Origin: Cladobotryum mycophilum
Taxonomy: Eukaryota > Ascomycota > Sordariomycetes > Hypocreales > Hypocreaceae
Assembly (NCBI GenBank): GCA_036429605.1
Contig: JAVFKD010000004.1
Span: 4,898,001-4,962,000, forward strand
Direction: 5' to 3'
DNA: 64,000 bases
Shown: one piece after another, positions 23,955 through 35,042 of the stretch
Numbering within the stretch: position 1 is the stretch's first letter
Layout of the letters: every line of letters starts with the position of its first letter
Translations under genes and position numbers: made by a program
The notes under the pieces: generated by a model
Seen by the model: the letters and a program-made list of their open reading frames with translations, nothing else
The model's database searches: none
Told to the model about the DNA's origin: nothing

Positions 23955-24395
23955 ACGGGTAGAAATATTGCGCCATTGCATTACCATTCACAGATCGGAA
24001 TGAACAAAGCGCACCCGAATTTCTACTACAAGGCAAATGTATTCTATACAGACCATTTCATCTTGACCGGGCTTCATACCACCTGAAAAGGAGACGGGAG
24101 CTCACGGCGCCACCAGTTTGGCTGTTGGAGGTGATTTAGCTCCACCCAGGATGTATTTGAGTGGGAGCAATAGTATGTAGCAGACTATGACAAACTGTCA
24201 AATTATAATATGCTGAAATATATGTTCTCAAGTAGCCATGGCTGTACAACATGAGCCTCGTTATCACTCAAACTGTGTATGCGCCCCGCCTTTTCAATGT
24301 TGTCCAAATTCCCAGAACAGCCTTAAATTCTTTTGTCACTGCGAACAAAATGGGCTGCTAAAAAGAATTGGATGATATTCATGGCAATAGATACA
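23955..24395. other. Intergenic, 3' flank of the esterase gene
   Basis: No gene or notable repeat is seen. Confidence 0.4.
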
Positions 24396-25442
24396 CTATG
24401 ATGCATGCCCTGCATCCAAAGCATCCGAGATACTCGTGACATCTGCTGACTTGCCAAGAAGCCAACCAACATTCTCCACCAAATCAACCTCCCATTTCTG
24501 CGCGATTTTAGTTTTCCAGAAAGCCGCCCAGAAACCATGAGGGGCTCCCGGATAAACGAAAAGCCTGGTAGACACGCCGTGTTCTCGTAGCACACGTTCA
24601 TAAATTAGGCTATCATCCCTCAATGGATCTAGGCCGTTTGCTTGAACCACGGTTGGGGGCATGCCCACATGAGCCCCTGGGATATTGAATGGCGAAAGCT
24701 CAGGTGAGTGAACGTCGTAGCCTACTTGCTTCTCTGTAGCCCTGATCGAGTCTTGGTTGAGAAATGGCGCATCCTTATTTTGCTGACGAGAGAGAAACGC
24801 GTCCTTGAAGGGCTCGGGGACTGTAGCCTCATCCAGCAGGAAGGCTTCCGAAATCCACACCCCAGTCAGCCTAGGCGAGAAGTTCTCCGAGACAGCCTTC
24901 TGGCAAGTCACAGCAGCTAGATTTGCTCCCGCAGACACTCCGCCTATCAGAAAGCCTGCTGCAGGATTCGCTCCCAGCTCTGCGGAATGTGCTGCAATCC
25001 ATGTAAATGCGTCCCAGCAATCCCTGGCACCATACGGGAATTTGTACTCTGGAGCTAGTCGATAGGAAATTGAGACCACGACTGCGCCATAAAGAGTAGA
25101 AATGGCGCGAGCATATGGATTAAGCTGGGCATTGTCACCTACAGTGAATGCTCCGCCGTGAATGAGAATCACCACTGGCGTTTCTGCTTGAGGACGTGAG
25201 GCTTGTGGGTCATAGATTCGGATCTCATTCTCATGGCCGTCGCGCATGGGTATCAAGCGGACCTGGCTTTTATCGAGATTTCCGACAAAGGGAGCGAGTA
25301 AGCGAGACACAGCAGCTCGCTTCTCCTCTATTGACAGCTGTTCCTTCGATGATGGAGGGCGAGCTGCAATCAACGGCTCGAGCTCGGGGTTGACGATGGA
25401 GAGCTGAGCCAGGGATTCTGGCGTTGTGTACTCTGTTGCCAT
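24396..25442 (-). CDS. Alpha/beta-hydrolase, HSL-type esterase/lipase, 348 aa
   Basis: An intronless gene with start ATG at 25442. The oxyanion-hole motif HGG appears in VILIHGGAFTVG. The nucleophile Ser is in GGVSAGANLAA (GxSxG), the acidic residue is in NGLDPLRDDSLIY and the catalytic His is in APHGFW. This order and spacing match the hormone-sensitive-lipase/acetyl-hydrolase family (abhydrolase_3). Such enzymes cleave short-chain esters; in fungi they are often used in detoxification or secondary metabolism. There is no signal peptide, so it acts inside the cell. The substrate cannot be deduced. Confidence 0.9.
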   Translation of the reverse strand: MATEYTTPESLAQLSIVNPELEPLIAARPPSSKEQLSIEEKRAAVSRLLAPFVGNLDKSQVRLIPMRDGHENEIRIYDPQASRPQAETPVVILIHGGAFTVGDNAQLNPYARAISTLYGAVVVSISYRLAPEYKFPYGARDCWDAFTWIAAHSAELGANPAAGFLIGGVSAGANLAAVTCQKAVSENFSPRLTGVWISEAFLLDEATVPEPFKDAFLSRQQNKDAPFLNQDSIRATEKQVGYDVHSPELSPFNIPGAHVGMPPTVVQANGLDPLRDDSLIYERVLREHGVSTRLFVYPGAPHGFWAAFWKTKIAQKWEVDLVENVGWLLGKSADVTSISDALDAGHAS

Positions 25443-26449
25443 ATTGAGATTATCCTTCTGGCGTTTCCGAAGAGTGGCTTGTTTTGTTGGAATGGAAAGA
25501 TATCTAACTAATACGCTGTATCACCTTAGGATTATATATGTATAGTGGAAGTCCCAATGCGTTAAAATCAGAGACAGTAACTCTTGTTCAGATATGCCGA
25601 TTTGTCTTCCCGTGCCTAGATTAAACTTGGCAATAGATATGTCGGTACTTTCATCGGCAAACACTTGCCGTAGTAAACAACATGTTGGAGCAGCGAGGAC
25701 GGGGTAAAGAGGTCCATCACGGGAACACTCGCTCTCCGAGTTCCCGTCGATGGTCCGTGGGTATTGTACGCTTCCGCGGATGTGTATTTTGTTCGGCATT
25801 ATCATGTGTAGAAGAGCCATTGTATACCTCGTTTGCACGATATGTAATCATGGGCCGGCGGTGCTTGTTACAAGCGATGGAAAAAGAAGCGATTGACTAA
25901 CTTGGGGGATGGGGTGTACTTCATATTGGGCTATGTGTTGCGCGATTGTTAGTATTTCCTCGCCTGTAAATGTCATCGTCAAAGAAATTGCATGCGTGCA
26001 ACTCTATAGTGATGAGTAGACCGGAACTTGATGCCAGCTTTCGTTGGCATGGGTGGATGAGTGCTGCGTAAGATTCAAGGCTCTCCAAGTAGTAGTTGAT
26101 CACTGGCTACCTCCCAGAAGAGTTCTTGTTGGGGGGTGGGGGGCTCAGGGGTATGGGTAGGTTCTCTGTGAATTTGCACAGCTCTTGGGGGGCCGGACAC
26201 TCGAGTACTTGGATTAGTTACTTGATTTGTTTTATTGGATCTTTGTAGTCTGATGCATCCATAACTCTATCAATTGACTGATTCAAGCACACCATTTGCC
26301 TTCCGCATGCCCAAGAACACTGCCCCCGACAAGTAATCTGAACCTAGGTTGACTACCCATCTAAGCCACCCATTCTTCTGGGGCTTAAATTCTGATTACG
26401 GCCCAATCAGTTTCAACAAGCGCCTTGGAGCTCAATCGCGGTGTACACC
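25443..26449. other. Intergenic between the esterase and tRNA-Lys
   Basis: No gene is supported. A G-rich patch near 26131-26190 and short frames only. Confidence 0.4.
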
Positions 26450-26554
26450 GCCCGGTTAGCTCAATCGGTAGAGCGTGAGACTCTTAAGAGACACACGTTC
26501 TGATGTGGCGATGATGATATCTCAAGGTTGCGGGTTCGACCCCCGCATTGGGCT
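26450..26554 (+). tRNA. tRNA-Lys (CUU) with a 32-nt intron
   Basis: The acceptor arms GCCCGGT/ATTGGGC pair, the D arm is AGCTCAATCGGTAGAGC and the anticodon stem TGAGA/TCTCA encloses CTCTTA. The T arm carries the B-box GGTTCGACCCC. The 32-nt insertion at 26487-26518 sits after position 37, the standard pre-tRNA intron site. A TTTT terminator starts immediately after the discriminator base. Confidence 0.95.
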
Positions 26555-27010
26555 TTTCCTATAACACCAAGATGTGAGATGTCAAGGCGTTCATTTTTAT
26601 TTTTGCTTTATTTAATTACTGAATTAAATGTTTGCTGCTGTACAATTTCTTTTTTCTTTTTTTTTCTTGTTCCCTACGCGTACAGTGTGTAATGTTAGTA
26701 ATGACAACGAGTGGCTAGAATTTGGAACTGTGGGGATTGTGTGAGAGGGGTAATTAATTACCTGTCTAAAGTGTGGCTTGGACTTCCATCCCATCAACAC
26801 CACCATCCACATCATAATAACAATGTAAATTTACCTTGTTAGCATATCTGATTCGTCCGCCATTCATCAACCTCTTTTTGATCTTGACCTAGACGATTCG
26901 GGGTCCTGTTTTCCCCCGCCTTAACCGAACCTCTGCGACAAATGCCTTGCCAACCAGCCAGCCACTATCTTCGTGTCGAGTTCGTCGAGTTCGTCGAGAA
27001 TATCCCCCTC
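26555..27010. other. Intergenic after tRNA-Lys
   Basis: It contains a T-rich stretch at 26640-26670 and otherwise nothing I can assign. Short tandem CGTCGAGTT units lie near 26978-26997. Confidence 0.4.
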
Positions 27011-28384
27011 CTACCATTCTTCAGCCAAGCCGAAAAGGTTCTGAGGGTGTCCAAAGTCTGGGGAGACGCCGTCGATTGTAATCATTGGAACGTTAATAAC
27101 ATCACCACCGAGTGGCGGCACACCGTCTGCAACGTGGCTGGTTGTCATTGCGGCTAATGATTGACCACTAATAGTATGGACAAAGGCGCTGTCACTAGGC
27201 TCTTCTGTGTATCCGATAGAATCCTGCAAAGAGATACCATTCGAGGAAAAGATGCTCTCGGCAGTTGATGCTGCTCCGCTGGGTAGTGAGATCGCCAGTG
27301 CCTCTACCTGCTGGGAGGAAATGGGCAAAAGATTGCTAGAGAGCATTTGCCCCTGTCTCGGCCATGAAGGACTGATAAGAGTGTTGGGCCCTATGTTTGG
27401 CTGAGGTCTTCTTGTCGGATCAAAACCACTAGCGATAGCGGTAGCGGTCTGCGAACGAGCGAATGACAATGGCGACGACCATGACAATGGCAACGGCATC
27501 AGTTCACCAGTGAAATCGGGTACCGTCATTAAATTCTCTTGATCATTCATGGCAATCTCCGGCGTATAAGGAAGCGAGCCAACGATACTCAGCGATTGGA
27601 AACACCCCCCAAATCTTTCCAACACCCTCCCTCCTAAGAAAAGGTCGATTTGTCGTGTGAGGGACTCATCGTTGAGTACCACTAGCGTCAGAATTATCGG
27701 ATTAATCCCATACCTAATGGATTGAATTTCTATCGTGGCAAACTCTTCCGGTTGGATTAAGCCAGCGGGTGTTCGAGCTGGGAATCGTAGCCTATTGCCA
27801 GGCGGGACGGGTCGAGTGCCAATACCAATTATCCGGAGAAACGCCCTTGAAATTGCAGACTGAGGTGCAAAACTATTGAAAATTGTGTACGCCGACTCGA
27901 AATTATTGTTCGCAGACCTGACACTCACTGGATATGTTGGCAGAGGTGGCTGGATGTCCGTCCCGCCTTGGGCATCCAGAAAAGCAAAATCGGGCTGTGG
28001 AACCCCTGCTGGAATTTGTCGCCCCAAAGGCAATATCTCATCGGTATAGAGAGGTGCACAAGCTGTCCTAATTTCGCTGCTTGGTCCAATGCTATACGAT
28101 GAAGTTCTGGGAATGCCCAAAGATTGCTGGGGCGGCATTTCTGTATTCACCCCGGAGATTTCCCACTCTCGGGAGGCGGTATTTGTGCCACCAACGTCTG
28201 ACTCAAGGACTTGTTCTGCCCGGTCGCCTGCTCCGTTCCTCAATGGGCGCGATGGAGCGGGCTGTTGTGCATTATTATAAGCCCATGCTCCAGCTCTATT
28301 CTTCTCTTTGGCACCCTTCGCCGCAATATGCTCCAGATCATCATTTGTGCGCAAAGGCTTGCGGCTCGGTCCCTTTTTCGGCAT
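27011..28384 (-). CDS. Uncharacterised protein, 457 aa
   Basis: One open exon from ATG 28384. The frame extends 22 codons further only with a TTG start, so the ATG at 28384 is preferred. The N-terminus is basic (MPKKGPSRKPLRTNDDLEHIAAKGAKEKNRAGAWAY). That AxxAxEKNRxxAW pattern recalls the short basic start of several fungal nuclear proteins but is not a full bZIP. The remaining sequence is Ser/Pro/Gln-rich and probably disordered, with a folded-looking centre around residues 150-270. There is no signal peptide or membrane span. I do not recognise a family. A nuclear regulatory role is only a guess. Confidence 0.65.
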   Translation of the reverse strand: MPKKGPSRKPLRTNDDLEHIAAKGAKEKNRAGAWAYNNAQQPAPSRPLRNGAGDRAEQVLESDVGGTNTASREWEISGVNTEMPPQQSLGIPRTSSYSIGPSSEIRTACAPLYTDEILPLGRQIPAGVPQPDFAFLDAQGGTDIQPPLPTYPVSVRSANNNFESAYTIFNSFAPQSAISRAFLRIIGIGTRPVPPGNRLRFPARTPAGLIQPEEFATIEIQSIRYGINPIILTLVVLNDESLTRQIDLFLGGRVLERFGGCFQSLSIVGSLPYTPEIAMNDQENLMTVPDFTGELMPLPLSWSSPLSFARSQTATAIASGFDPTRRPQPNIGPNTLISPSWPRQGQMLSSNLLPISSQQVEALAISLPSGAASTAESIFSSNGISLQDSIGYTEEPSDSAFVHTISGQSLAAMTTSHVADGVPPLGGDVINVPMITIDGVSPDFGHPQNLFGLAEEW

Positions 28385-29811
28385 CTTGTCGCCCCCTAGA
28401 ACGAATCTAATGGGCCTTGAAACCCAGGGAATAGCCTTTGCGCCTGACAATATCCTCAGGTTGACCGGTACTCAAATGGCAGCAATCCTTTGTGCAACGA
28501 TGCACACAGCCACCCGATTCTTGACGAGTAACCTTCTGTGCCGATTAATCCTTGGCCTCTGGTGTTCGCTGTAGCCTATATGGTCAAGACTGCTGACTGT
28601 CGACGTCTAGTAATAGGCAAGCCTGAGTATGCAATGTTGGATTGCAGCCTGGGTTATTTTCAACTCCGGTTAAGTTGAAACTCAAGTGGCGGCCAGGGAG
28701 TGAGGTTTGTTGTAGACGGATTCTCAATGCCAAATGCCGATTAATGCGAAAGATGAACTGGCGGAGGGCTAATGATCTCCGTAGTTGAAACGTTCTTTAT
28801 GTTGAAAATCCCTCAATCAAACAACGTCCAAAGCCGGATAATCATCAAACCTGGATGGCCTTGTAAGCTGAATGGTTTCCAAAGCCATTTTGTTCTGATT
28901 CGGTACCTGTCCATGTGCAGACTGCAGCTCTTGATTGAATGTCTAATAGCTGCAGAACCTTGTAACGGTAGCTAGCTTAAGATGGAATGAAACCTGGGCA
29001 ACTGATGGCGAAGTGAATCTTATCCTAGACATGTAAAGTTCGCGAATTTAGATGTTGTGGGAATTCTTTGGGAGCTACTACAAGGGCAAAAGCGATCAAA
29101 CATGCGGACGAAACACAAATGGAAGCAGGGAGGCATTAAGGCTTTGCACTTATTGCTTGCCAGTCATTTAATCTGTGACCACTCTTTTTGCCGCCTGTAC
29201 ATGGCCTTAGCAAGGCGTGATACTCTACGATATGGGTCGCATTCTGGGCATGTTGATATACTCTCAGCGGCTCACCGCTACTGTCTCGGTGAAGCAGTTC
29301 CGAAAATCTCAAGGTATTGGATTGTATGCTATAAAGCAAAGCCCGACAATCGGGCGGAGTTGGAATGCCTGGGGTTGTTGATGCAAGCGGATGCCTCAGC
29401 CCCATTGATCCTAGCCAATCTGCTGGATAGGCAGATTCGTTGGCAAACTCACCGAAATGCATCCACCAAGTAACCGGCACAGCCCAACTCAGCCGTATGC
29501 AACTCCTCTGAGGCGAGCCTTAGTTTTTTATTGGCTGTTGACATGCGAGTTGATTGTAAAAGAAATGAGCCTGAGTGATCAATGTTAAGACTACTAGCGC
29601 AACTATTTCCACACTCTCTGGGATCACCAAAGCCTGTGAATAAAAGCATCAGTTGAAGAAACAGTGATTAGCATTCTATAATGAGAAGATTGATTGCGAT
29701 TGAGGTAAGGGAACTCGGGAACGATCCACTGCATCAGGTCAATTTGAAGCTAATAATAGTACTAGCCATAGCCCAAGCATCAAAACACCTGAAGCAACAA
29801 TCCGCAAGGTC
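28385..29811. other. Intergenic, about 1.4 kb
   Basis: Two overlapping opposite-strand frames of 138 and 114 codons exist at 29057-29480. Neither has a domain, a consistent splice structure or convincing composition, so no gene is called. Confidence 0.4.
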
Positions 29812-31048
29812 ATGAATGACAAGAGAATTTCGAACCGATCCTATGTCGAGGCGGTGGTTGCGATACGGAAGAAACCGCTCTGCCCGCAAAACCTTCAGCA
29901 GTACCATCGGCAGCCAGCCAGCTTTCTAGACTGCTTTCATTCGACGACTACAGAACCCAATGCAGATAAAATGAAATACATACCACTTGAGCAGTCGGTA
30001 GACCTCATGAATATGGAAACTCCATGGCTACTATCCTGGACGAACACCAACAGGAGCATAGCTAGAAACAATGCTCTAGAATATAGTCAACGTGATATCC
30101 TAGACGATCTAAACCCTCCTCTGGAATATTCCGAGCTCTTCACCCTAGAACACGCTCTAGGAGACCTGAATTTGGACAAGCAATGGCCAGAAGATGCTAC
30201 TGTGACAATCCTTAGTATTACGCATGAAGATGTAAAGCCGGCGCAGATCTATACCTGGAAGATGGACCAGGAAAACCCCATTCTGCTTGATGGGGATAGT
30301 GGGGCATCCCTCTCATGCTCTTCTGCGACTCGGAACTTTGGATTCTGCACCAGTCTTCTCAGACAAGATTCGGCAACAAGAAGCGATGGTCAGAGCCCTC
30401 TGTGTGCCATCTCGGGGGCAGACAAGGGTCTTCTCGCATCGCTGCTTTTGTGGATGAGCAGGATTGGTGCAGACAAGAAGGGGAATCGGCAGGCTGAGAT
30501 CAATACTCATTCATGCCGAAGTGACTTTGAAATGGACAGGACAGCATCAATAGACTCGGGGTTGTTGGAGTCGGAATATAAACTGTTCTCTACCGCTGCC
30601 ATCCCCATCAATCCTACATCTGACTGTTCGCACCAACTGGTGGGTGAGGAAGGGGCTCTTCGACATGACGCCAAAACTTCCGGGGTTGGTAATCATGATT
30701 CATTTGTTTAACAGATGCAAAGGCTAACATTTGTATTCTTAGCACTGCTTGGCATGCTGTTTAGACATGACTGGAAGCCAGGAATCCGAACTTGAAACAG
30801 CAGAAAAAGAGCCCCTGGCTACGGGTACCCAAGAAGATGACCTAGAGTCTCTTGAGCCGTTCGTAGACGACGACACCTTTGGCCACCCTACCTCGGAATT
30901 ATTCGACGACGCCGGAATTCCGGATCAAGACGATTTTCAGAAGAATAATGCCCACCAGTATTGGAAATGGGACGACCAAGCCCAAAACTGGTGGCACTGG
31001 GATGAGGATTCAAGGGCTGCGGTGTGGGCACCACTTGAGTTCGACTAA
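29812..31048 (+). CDS. Hypothetical protein, tentative two-exon model with acidic Trp-rich C-terminus
   Basis: An open frame runs from 29812 to a stop at about 30711, and a second from about 30749 to 31048. They can be joined in phase by an intron at 30640-30742 (donor GTGGGT, branch GGCTAAC, acceptor TTCTTAG). This yields about 375 residues. The stronger-looking GTAATC donor at 30689 would break the frame. No domain is recognised. The last 90 residues are strongly acidic and end in an aromatic cluster including YWKWDDQ and NWWHWDED. The true N-terminus could be a later Met, for example the one in ADKMKYIP. The two frames may also be separate genes. Confidence 0.4.
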
Positions 31049-32516
31049 AGGCACATGTGTCCTCATTGAACTTGGGTGTCCGTTTAGTCTGTTTTGACGG
31101 ATCATCATACACTTCACATTTTTAATTTTTGACAGACGCGCAAGATTTAGGTACGGAATACATCTCTTTAACCCCGAATGAATATACCGAGAACAATGTC
31201 CCATTGATCTCATGATACATCAACAGAAAAAAATATGATGTGGATGAAATCAGATACGACATCTGATCATGTATGATGGCTAATAAGGGACTTGATACTA
31301 CTGCTTTTCGTGATTCCTCTGCTGGTAAATACGGCCCTATTAGGATGAAGGGTCAGCTCAAAGAATGTCAAGAAATATAGGCGTCCAATTCTATTCTTCA
31401 TACCGTCCTCGAACTACGATTATTGTGACAACCAAACCGCCCCTTTGCGGTGTTTTGGTAGATTTTCTTGTAAGTCTTAATTTTCAAGTCCTAAACTTTA
31501 ACTGATCTACTCATTTCATGATTATAGCTTACAACTCACCTTTTGTCAGAGACTCGGGGTATAGGAAGAAGAGTATAGGAATCCGAAGGCTTGGAGTATT
31601 GCTGGTGGTTCACGGGAGAGTCATTGTAGACTAGCAGCTGGAACCCAATGCAGGACTGTATTAATCTATGACCTTCCTCTAAGAACTGATCGCTCCTGGG
31701 TGACAAGCCACATGACCCTGGGAACTGAAGATTCCCTGACACCTTTATTATCTACGGTTACTCAGTATTCTAGGGAAAATATTGTCTAATCAACCCGAGT
31801 ATCTTGTGTGGCACAACATCGATAGGTGGTTGATTTGATGGTCTGTAATAATTGCTTCCTCGATAATGACACTCTCGTAGTCTACTGACTGCTGGAGGGG
31901 TCAGTAATGACCCTTATTAGAGGTAGTTACGCAATCTTCCGGCAGCAGTAAAAGCCAAGTCAAAGGTAATGATGCTTAAATCTGGCTTTGCTTCAATCAC
32001 AGAAGATAGTGTATGATTCCCCTGGGCGTCTTGTACTGCAAATTTACCGAACATTGTCATCGTAAAGGATGTCCATGCCGACATTGAAGTTACGAAAGCA
32101 GTTCGCATATTTTAGATCCTACGTTCATGTGCTAGAGATTTTATTTGTTGGATTGTTAAAGTGGAGTTGTTCAGATTTGGGAGCATTGCACATGTCAGAT
32201 GAGAAGTGGGATGTAAACTCGGCCTTCCAAATGATGGGTGGAAAGGTATCCATGATTAGAAATCATCATTCATCATAACACCATATCGATCCGTTGTCGT
32301 CGAAGCATCTCCGCGGCATGGCAATATTGCCGTAAAGGGCAGACGGAAAATGACAAAGCATGTCGGTTTCCGTCGAATTTACGATGAGTCATCATAGCAA
32401 ATGGTCTATAAAGGGCGCAATGACGTTGATGTCAAATTCCTGTATGCATGCAACCATCCCCATGATATCTCGTTCATTTTAGTATCATCTTCATATTTAA
32501 ACATCTTATTATCACC
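31049..32516. other. Intergenic, about 1.5 kb
   Basis: AT-leaning sequence with no supportable gene. The last 150 bases presumably form the promoter of the gene at 32517. Confidence 0.4.
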
Positions 32517-33596
32517 ATGTCTGCGTTGAAAACTACGACCAGAGATCTGAGAAAGCGGCTAGCCTCGGCATATCCATGGGTCAAGGCACCATTTATCGTT
32601 GCCGCTCCAATGCGTGTGATGGCTGGTCCGAAGCTTGCCGTCGCCGTGTCTTCAGCCGGCGGTCTTGGGTTCATCGGCCCAGGGCTTCGGTCCGAGGACG
32701 TGCTTCCGGATCTTGAGCAGGTTCAAGAATTAATAAAATCATCAAAGCTTGCTTCAATATCTTCAACGGGTGTCCTCCCCATTGGCGTTGGCTTTCAGAC
32801 GTGGAATGGCGACTTGAAGGTTGCCGCTTCTGCAGTTCAACAGCATCGGCCATGCGCTGTCTGGCTGTTTGCGCCACGTAATGGTCAAACTGAATTGAAC
32901 GAGTGGACCACCAGTTTGAGGAATGCATCCCCTGAGACGCAAATTTGGATCCAGGTTGGTACCTTGGACGAAGCTACGGATGCTGCTCGCAGCACGACGC
33001 CTCCCGATGTGCTTGTCATTCAAGGTGCTGAGGCAGGCGGCCATGGCAGGGCTCAGGATGGTACGGGCACGATAACGTTGTTTCCAGAAGTTGCCGACTC
33101 TGTGAATGAATTCCCGATTCCACTCATCGCCGCTGGAGGCATCATCGATGGCCGCGGTATCGCTTCCGCTTTAGGACTTGGTGCTGCTGGAGTCGCGATG
33201 GGCACTCGCATGCTAGCTGCTACTGAGACGCGCATTAGCAAGGGGTATCAAGATGAGGTTATTCGTGCAAGTGATGGAGGCAAGTCTACGCTGCGCACAC
33301 AGCTCTATAACCACCTGCGCGGAACATTCGGATGGCCGGAGCAGTTCTCCCCGCGCACCGTAGTAAACAGAAGCTGGATTGATCACCGGGCTGGAGTCCC
33401 ATTCGACGAGCTCAAGAAGCTGCATGATGAAGCGGCGAAGACGGGCGATGCCGGATGGGGACCGGACGGAAGATTGGCAACGTATGTGGGAGCTGGTGTT
33501 GGTTTAGTACGAAGTGTAGATGGTGCGGAGACTATTATAGAGAGTGTAAGAGAGGAGGCAAGACAAATCATTCAGTCTCTAGTTGAAGAAATATAA
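32517..33596 (+). CDS. Nitronate monooxygenase (2-nitropropane dioxygenase family), 359 aa
   Basis: An intronless ORF. The FMN-dependent TIM barrel is visible: APMRVMAGPKLAVAVSSAGGLGFIG at the N-terminus, then VLVIQGAEAGGHG with the active-site His region. The flavin-phosphate motifs IPLIAAGGIIDGRGIASALGLGAAGVAMGTRML follow. Length fits the fungal class. The enzyme oxidises alkyl nitronates such as propionate-3-nitronate to aldehydes and nitrite, a detoxification step. Some relatives serve in secondary metabolism. Sited about 1.4 kb from the PKS gene's end, it could be a cluster member, but it may equally be an independent detoxification gene. Confidence 0.9.
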   Translation: MSALKTTTRDLRKRLASAYPWVKAPFIVAAPMRVMAGPKLAVAVSSAGGLGFIGPGLRSEDVLPDLEQVQELIKSSKLASISSTGVLPIGVGFQTWNGDLKVAASAVQQHRPCAVWLFAPRNGQTELNEWTTSLRNASPETQIWIQVGTLDEATDAARSTTPPDVLVIQGAEAGGHGRAQDGTGTITLFPEVADSVNEFPIPLIAAGGIIDGRGIASALGLGAAGVAMGTRMLAATETRISKGYQDEVIRASDGGKSTLRTQLYNHLRGTFGWPEQFSPRTVVNRSWIDHRAGVPFDELKKLHDEAAKTGDAGWGPDGRLATYVGAGVGLVRSVDGAETIIESVREEARQIIQSLVEEI

Positions 33597-33714
33597 GACA
33601 GACAAGACAGCATATATATTTGTTAGTTCCACAACAATGGCTCAGTCCCTTCTACTAGCATATAATCCTTCCCTCCATTCTATACATAATAATTTCTTAC
33701 CGCGATTTTCTTGA

Positions 33715-34571
33715 TCAATCCAACCTATTTAACATCAATCCAATCAAAGCCCCTGACAATTCACCATGGGCCTCCACAAGCGCCCGGAATTTCTCACTCA
33801 TCCATAACTTTTCCATCTTGTAGGACGCATATAGGATAACGAATTCTCTTAGCGTCTCTGGAACCAGGTTTTCATAGTAGTACCCTATTAGCGCTACTAT
33901 GTCATTGATCCTCTCTTCGTACAACTTAAATTTTATCAAGGTCCTGTGTAGCTGGTTGAGTGAAATCTCCATCAAGTCTACAATACCGTAGTATTCTGCG
34001 AAAACGTAAAGTCGTGAATGAGAGAGAAACACATTTGTATAGTTCTTATGCGCATAGTTGCTTCTGTGATATCCGAATATGTCGCCAAATTTGGGAGGAG
34101 CCGGTCGAGCAGGCGTGAACTCGTTCCACTGCGCTTCAGATTTTGTTTGCTCTTGCGTTGCAACCTTGTCTTTGGGCTTCTCATGTGGTAAGCCAAAGAC
34201 AGGCTGAATGGGGGCTGATGGAATCTCTTGTGGTTCATGAGACTTTGATTCAGGATCAATGTCCAGATCAGCAGCCTTGTATTTCCCCGTATAAATGTAC
34301 TGCTAAAAGCTGATAAAGGCATGCTCGTTCACGGACTCCCATTTAACACATTTGTCGGCAGCTTCACTGAACCCACCATTCACCAATGTATCGAGAGCAG
34401 GAGACTGGTACGCAACGAGAGCAGAATGTATAGTAAATTCCCGCTGCTTGGCGCCCACAAGAAATCGGAATGGAGTGGATGAGGCAACTCTAGGCTACGT
34501 TCAGTGTTTCCGTATTGGATCTAGATAGGATACGGACTCACTTTTCCGCCGACAGGTGATTCATCTCGCAT
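33715..34571 (-). pseudogene. BTB/POZ-domain gene interrupted by one in-frame TAG
   Basis: The model is complement(33715..34494, 34542..34571). The 47-nt intron starts GTGAGT and ends CGTAG. The frame is open for the whole length except a TAG at 34303-34305, codon 74 of an expected 269. Before it lies a BTB core (FRFLVGAKQREFTIHSALVA, SPALDTLVNGGFSEA); directly after it comes QYIYTGKY, the canonical next BTB strand. A C-terminal helical part follows (LYVFAEYYGIVDLMEISLNQL), usual for fungal BTB proteins. Conservation on both sides argues against an intron there. Fungal BTB proteins of this type are of unknown function. It may be a recent pseudogene, a base error or a readthrough case. Confidence 0.75.
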
Positions 34572-35042
34572 CTATTTAAACGAACCTGCGCGGATTGAAT
34601 GGATGCTTCTTTGTAGACTGGCAATGTGAAATTGAAAAGGATTGGGGACGAGGTAAAGCGGGGCCAACAAGGTCAGTGAAGTAAATGCAGGGCGAGTTAC
34701 GTAAATATCTGTAACAAATTAGCAAATAAGTATACATGAGTGCTTAGCTTTAATTAGATAGACGATCAAATTTTTATATAATGCTCTCTTTCAAAATTGC
34801 TATTTTATAACAATATCGAGTATAGACCTGGTACTAATAGGGGGTTCAAAATAGGGATTACAAAAGGGGTCTTCGTACCCTACAGAATACGCCTGGTACT
34901 GTTTTCATCAGCACCCTGCTTCGTATTGCTATTCCAGCACGTCGCCTGGCCAAGTTTTTACGCCAACCACACCCTCCATCGCCATGCAAATCGTTGTAGG
35001 ATTGCATCCGCAAGGTAAATTATTACATACCATCTTACCACA
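34572..35042. other. Intergenic between the BTB gene and the PKS 3' end
   Basis: No gene. It includes an AT-rich stretch near 34690-34790. Confidence 0.4.

Noticed and set aside
29057..29480. Opposite-strand 138- and 114-codon ORFs
   Set aside because: Neither has recognisable features; calling one over the other would be arbitrary.
34290..34310. TTTTAG in the BTB gene as a genuine splice acceptor
   Set aside because: The only upstream donor candidates give introns under 40 nt and would delete conserved BTB residues.
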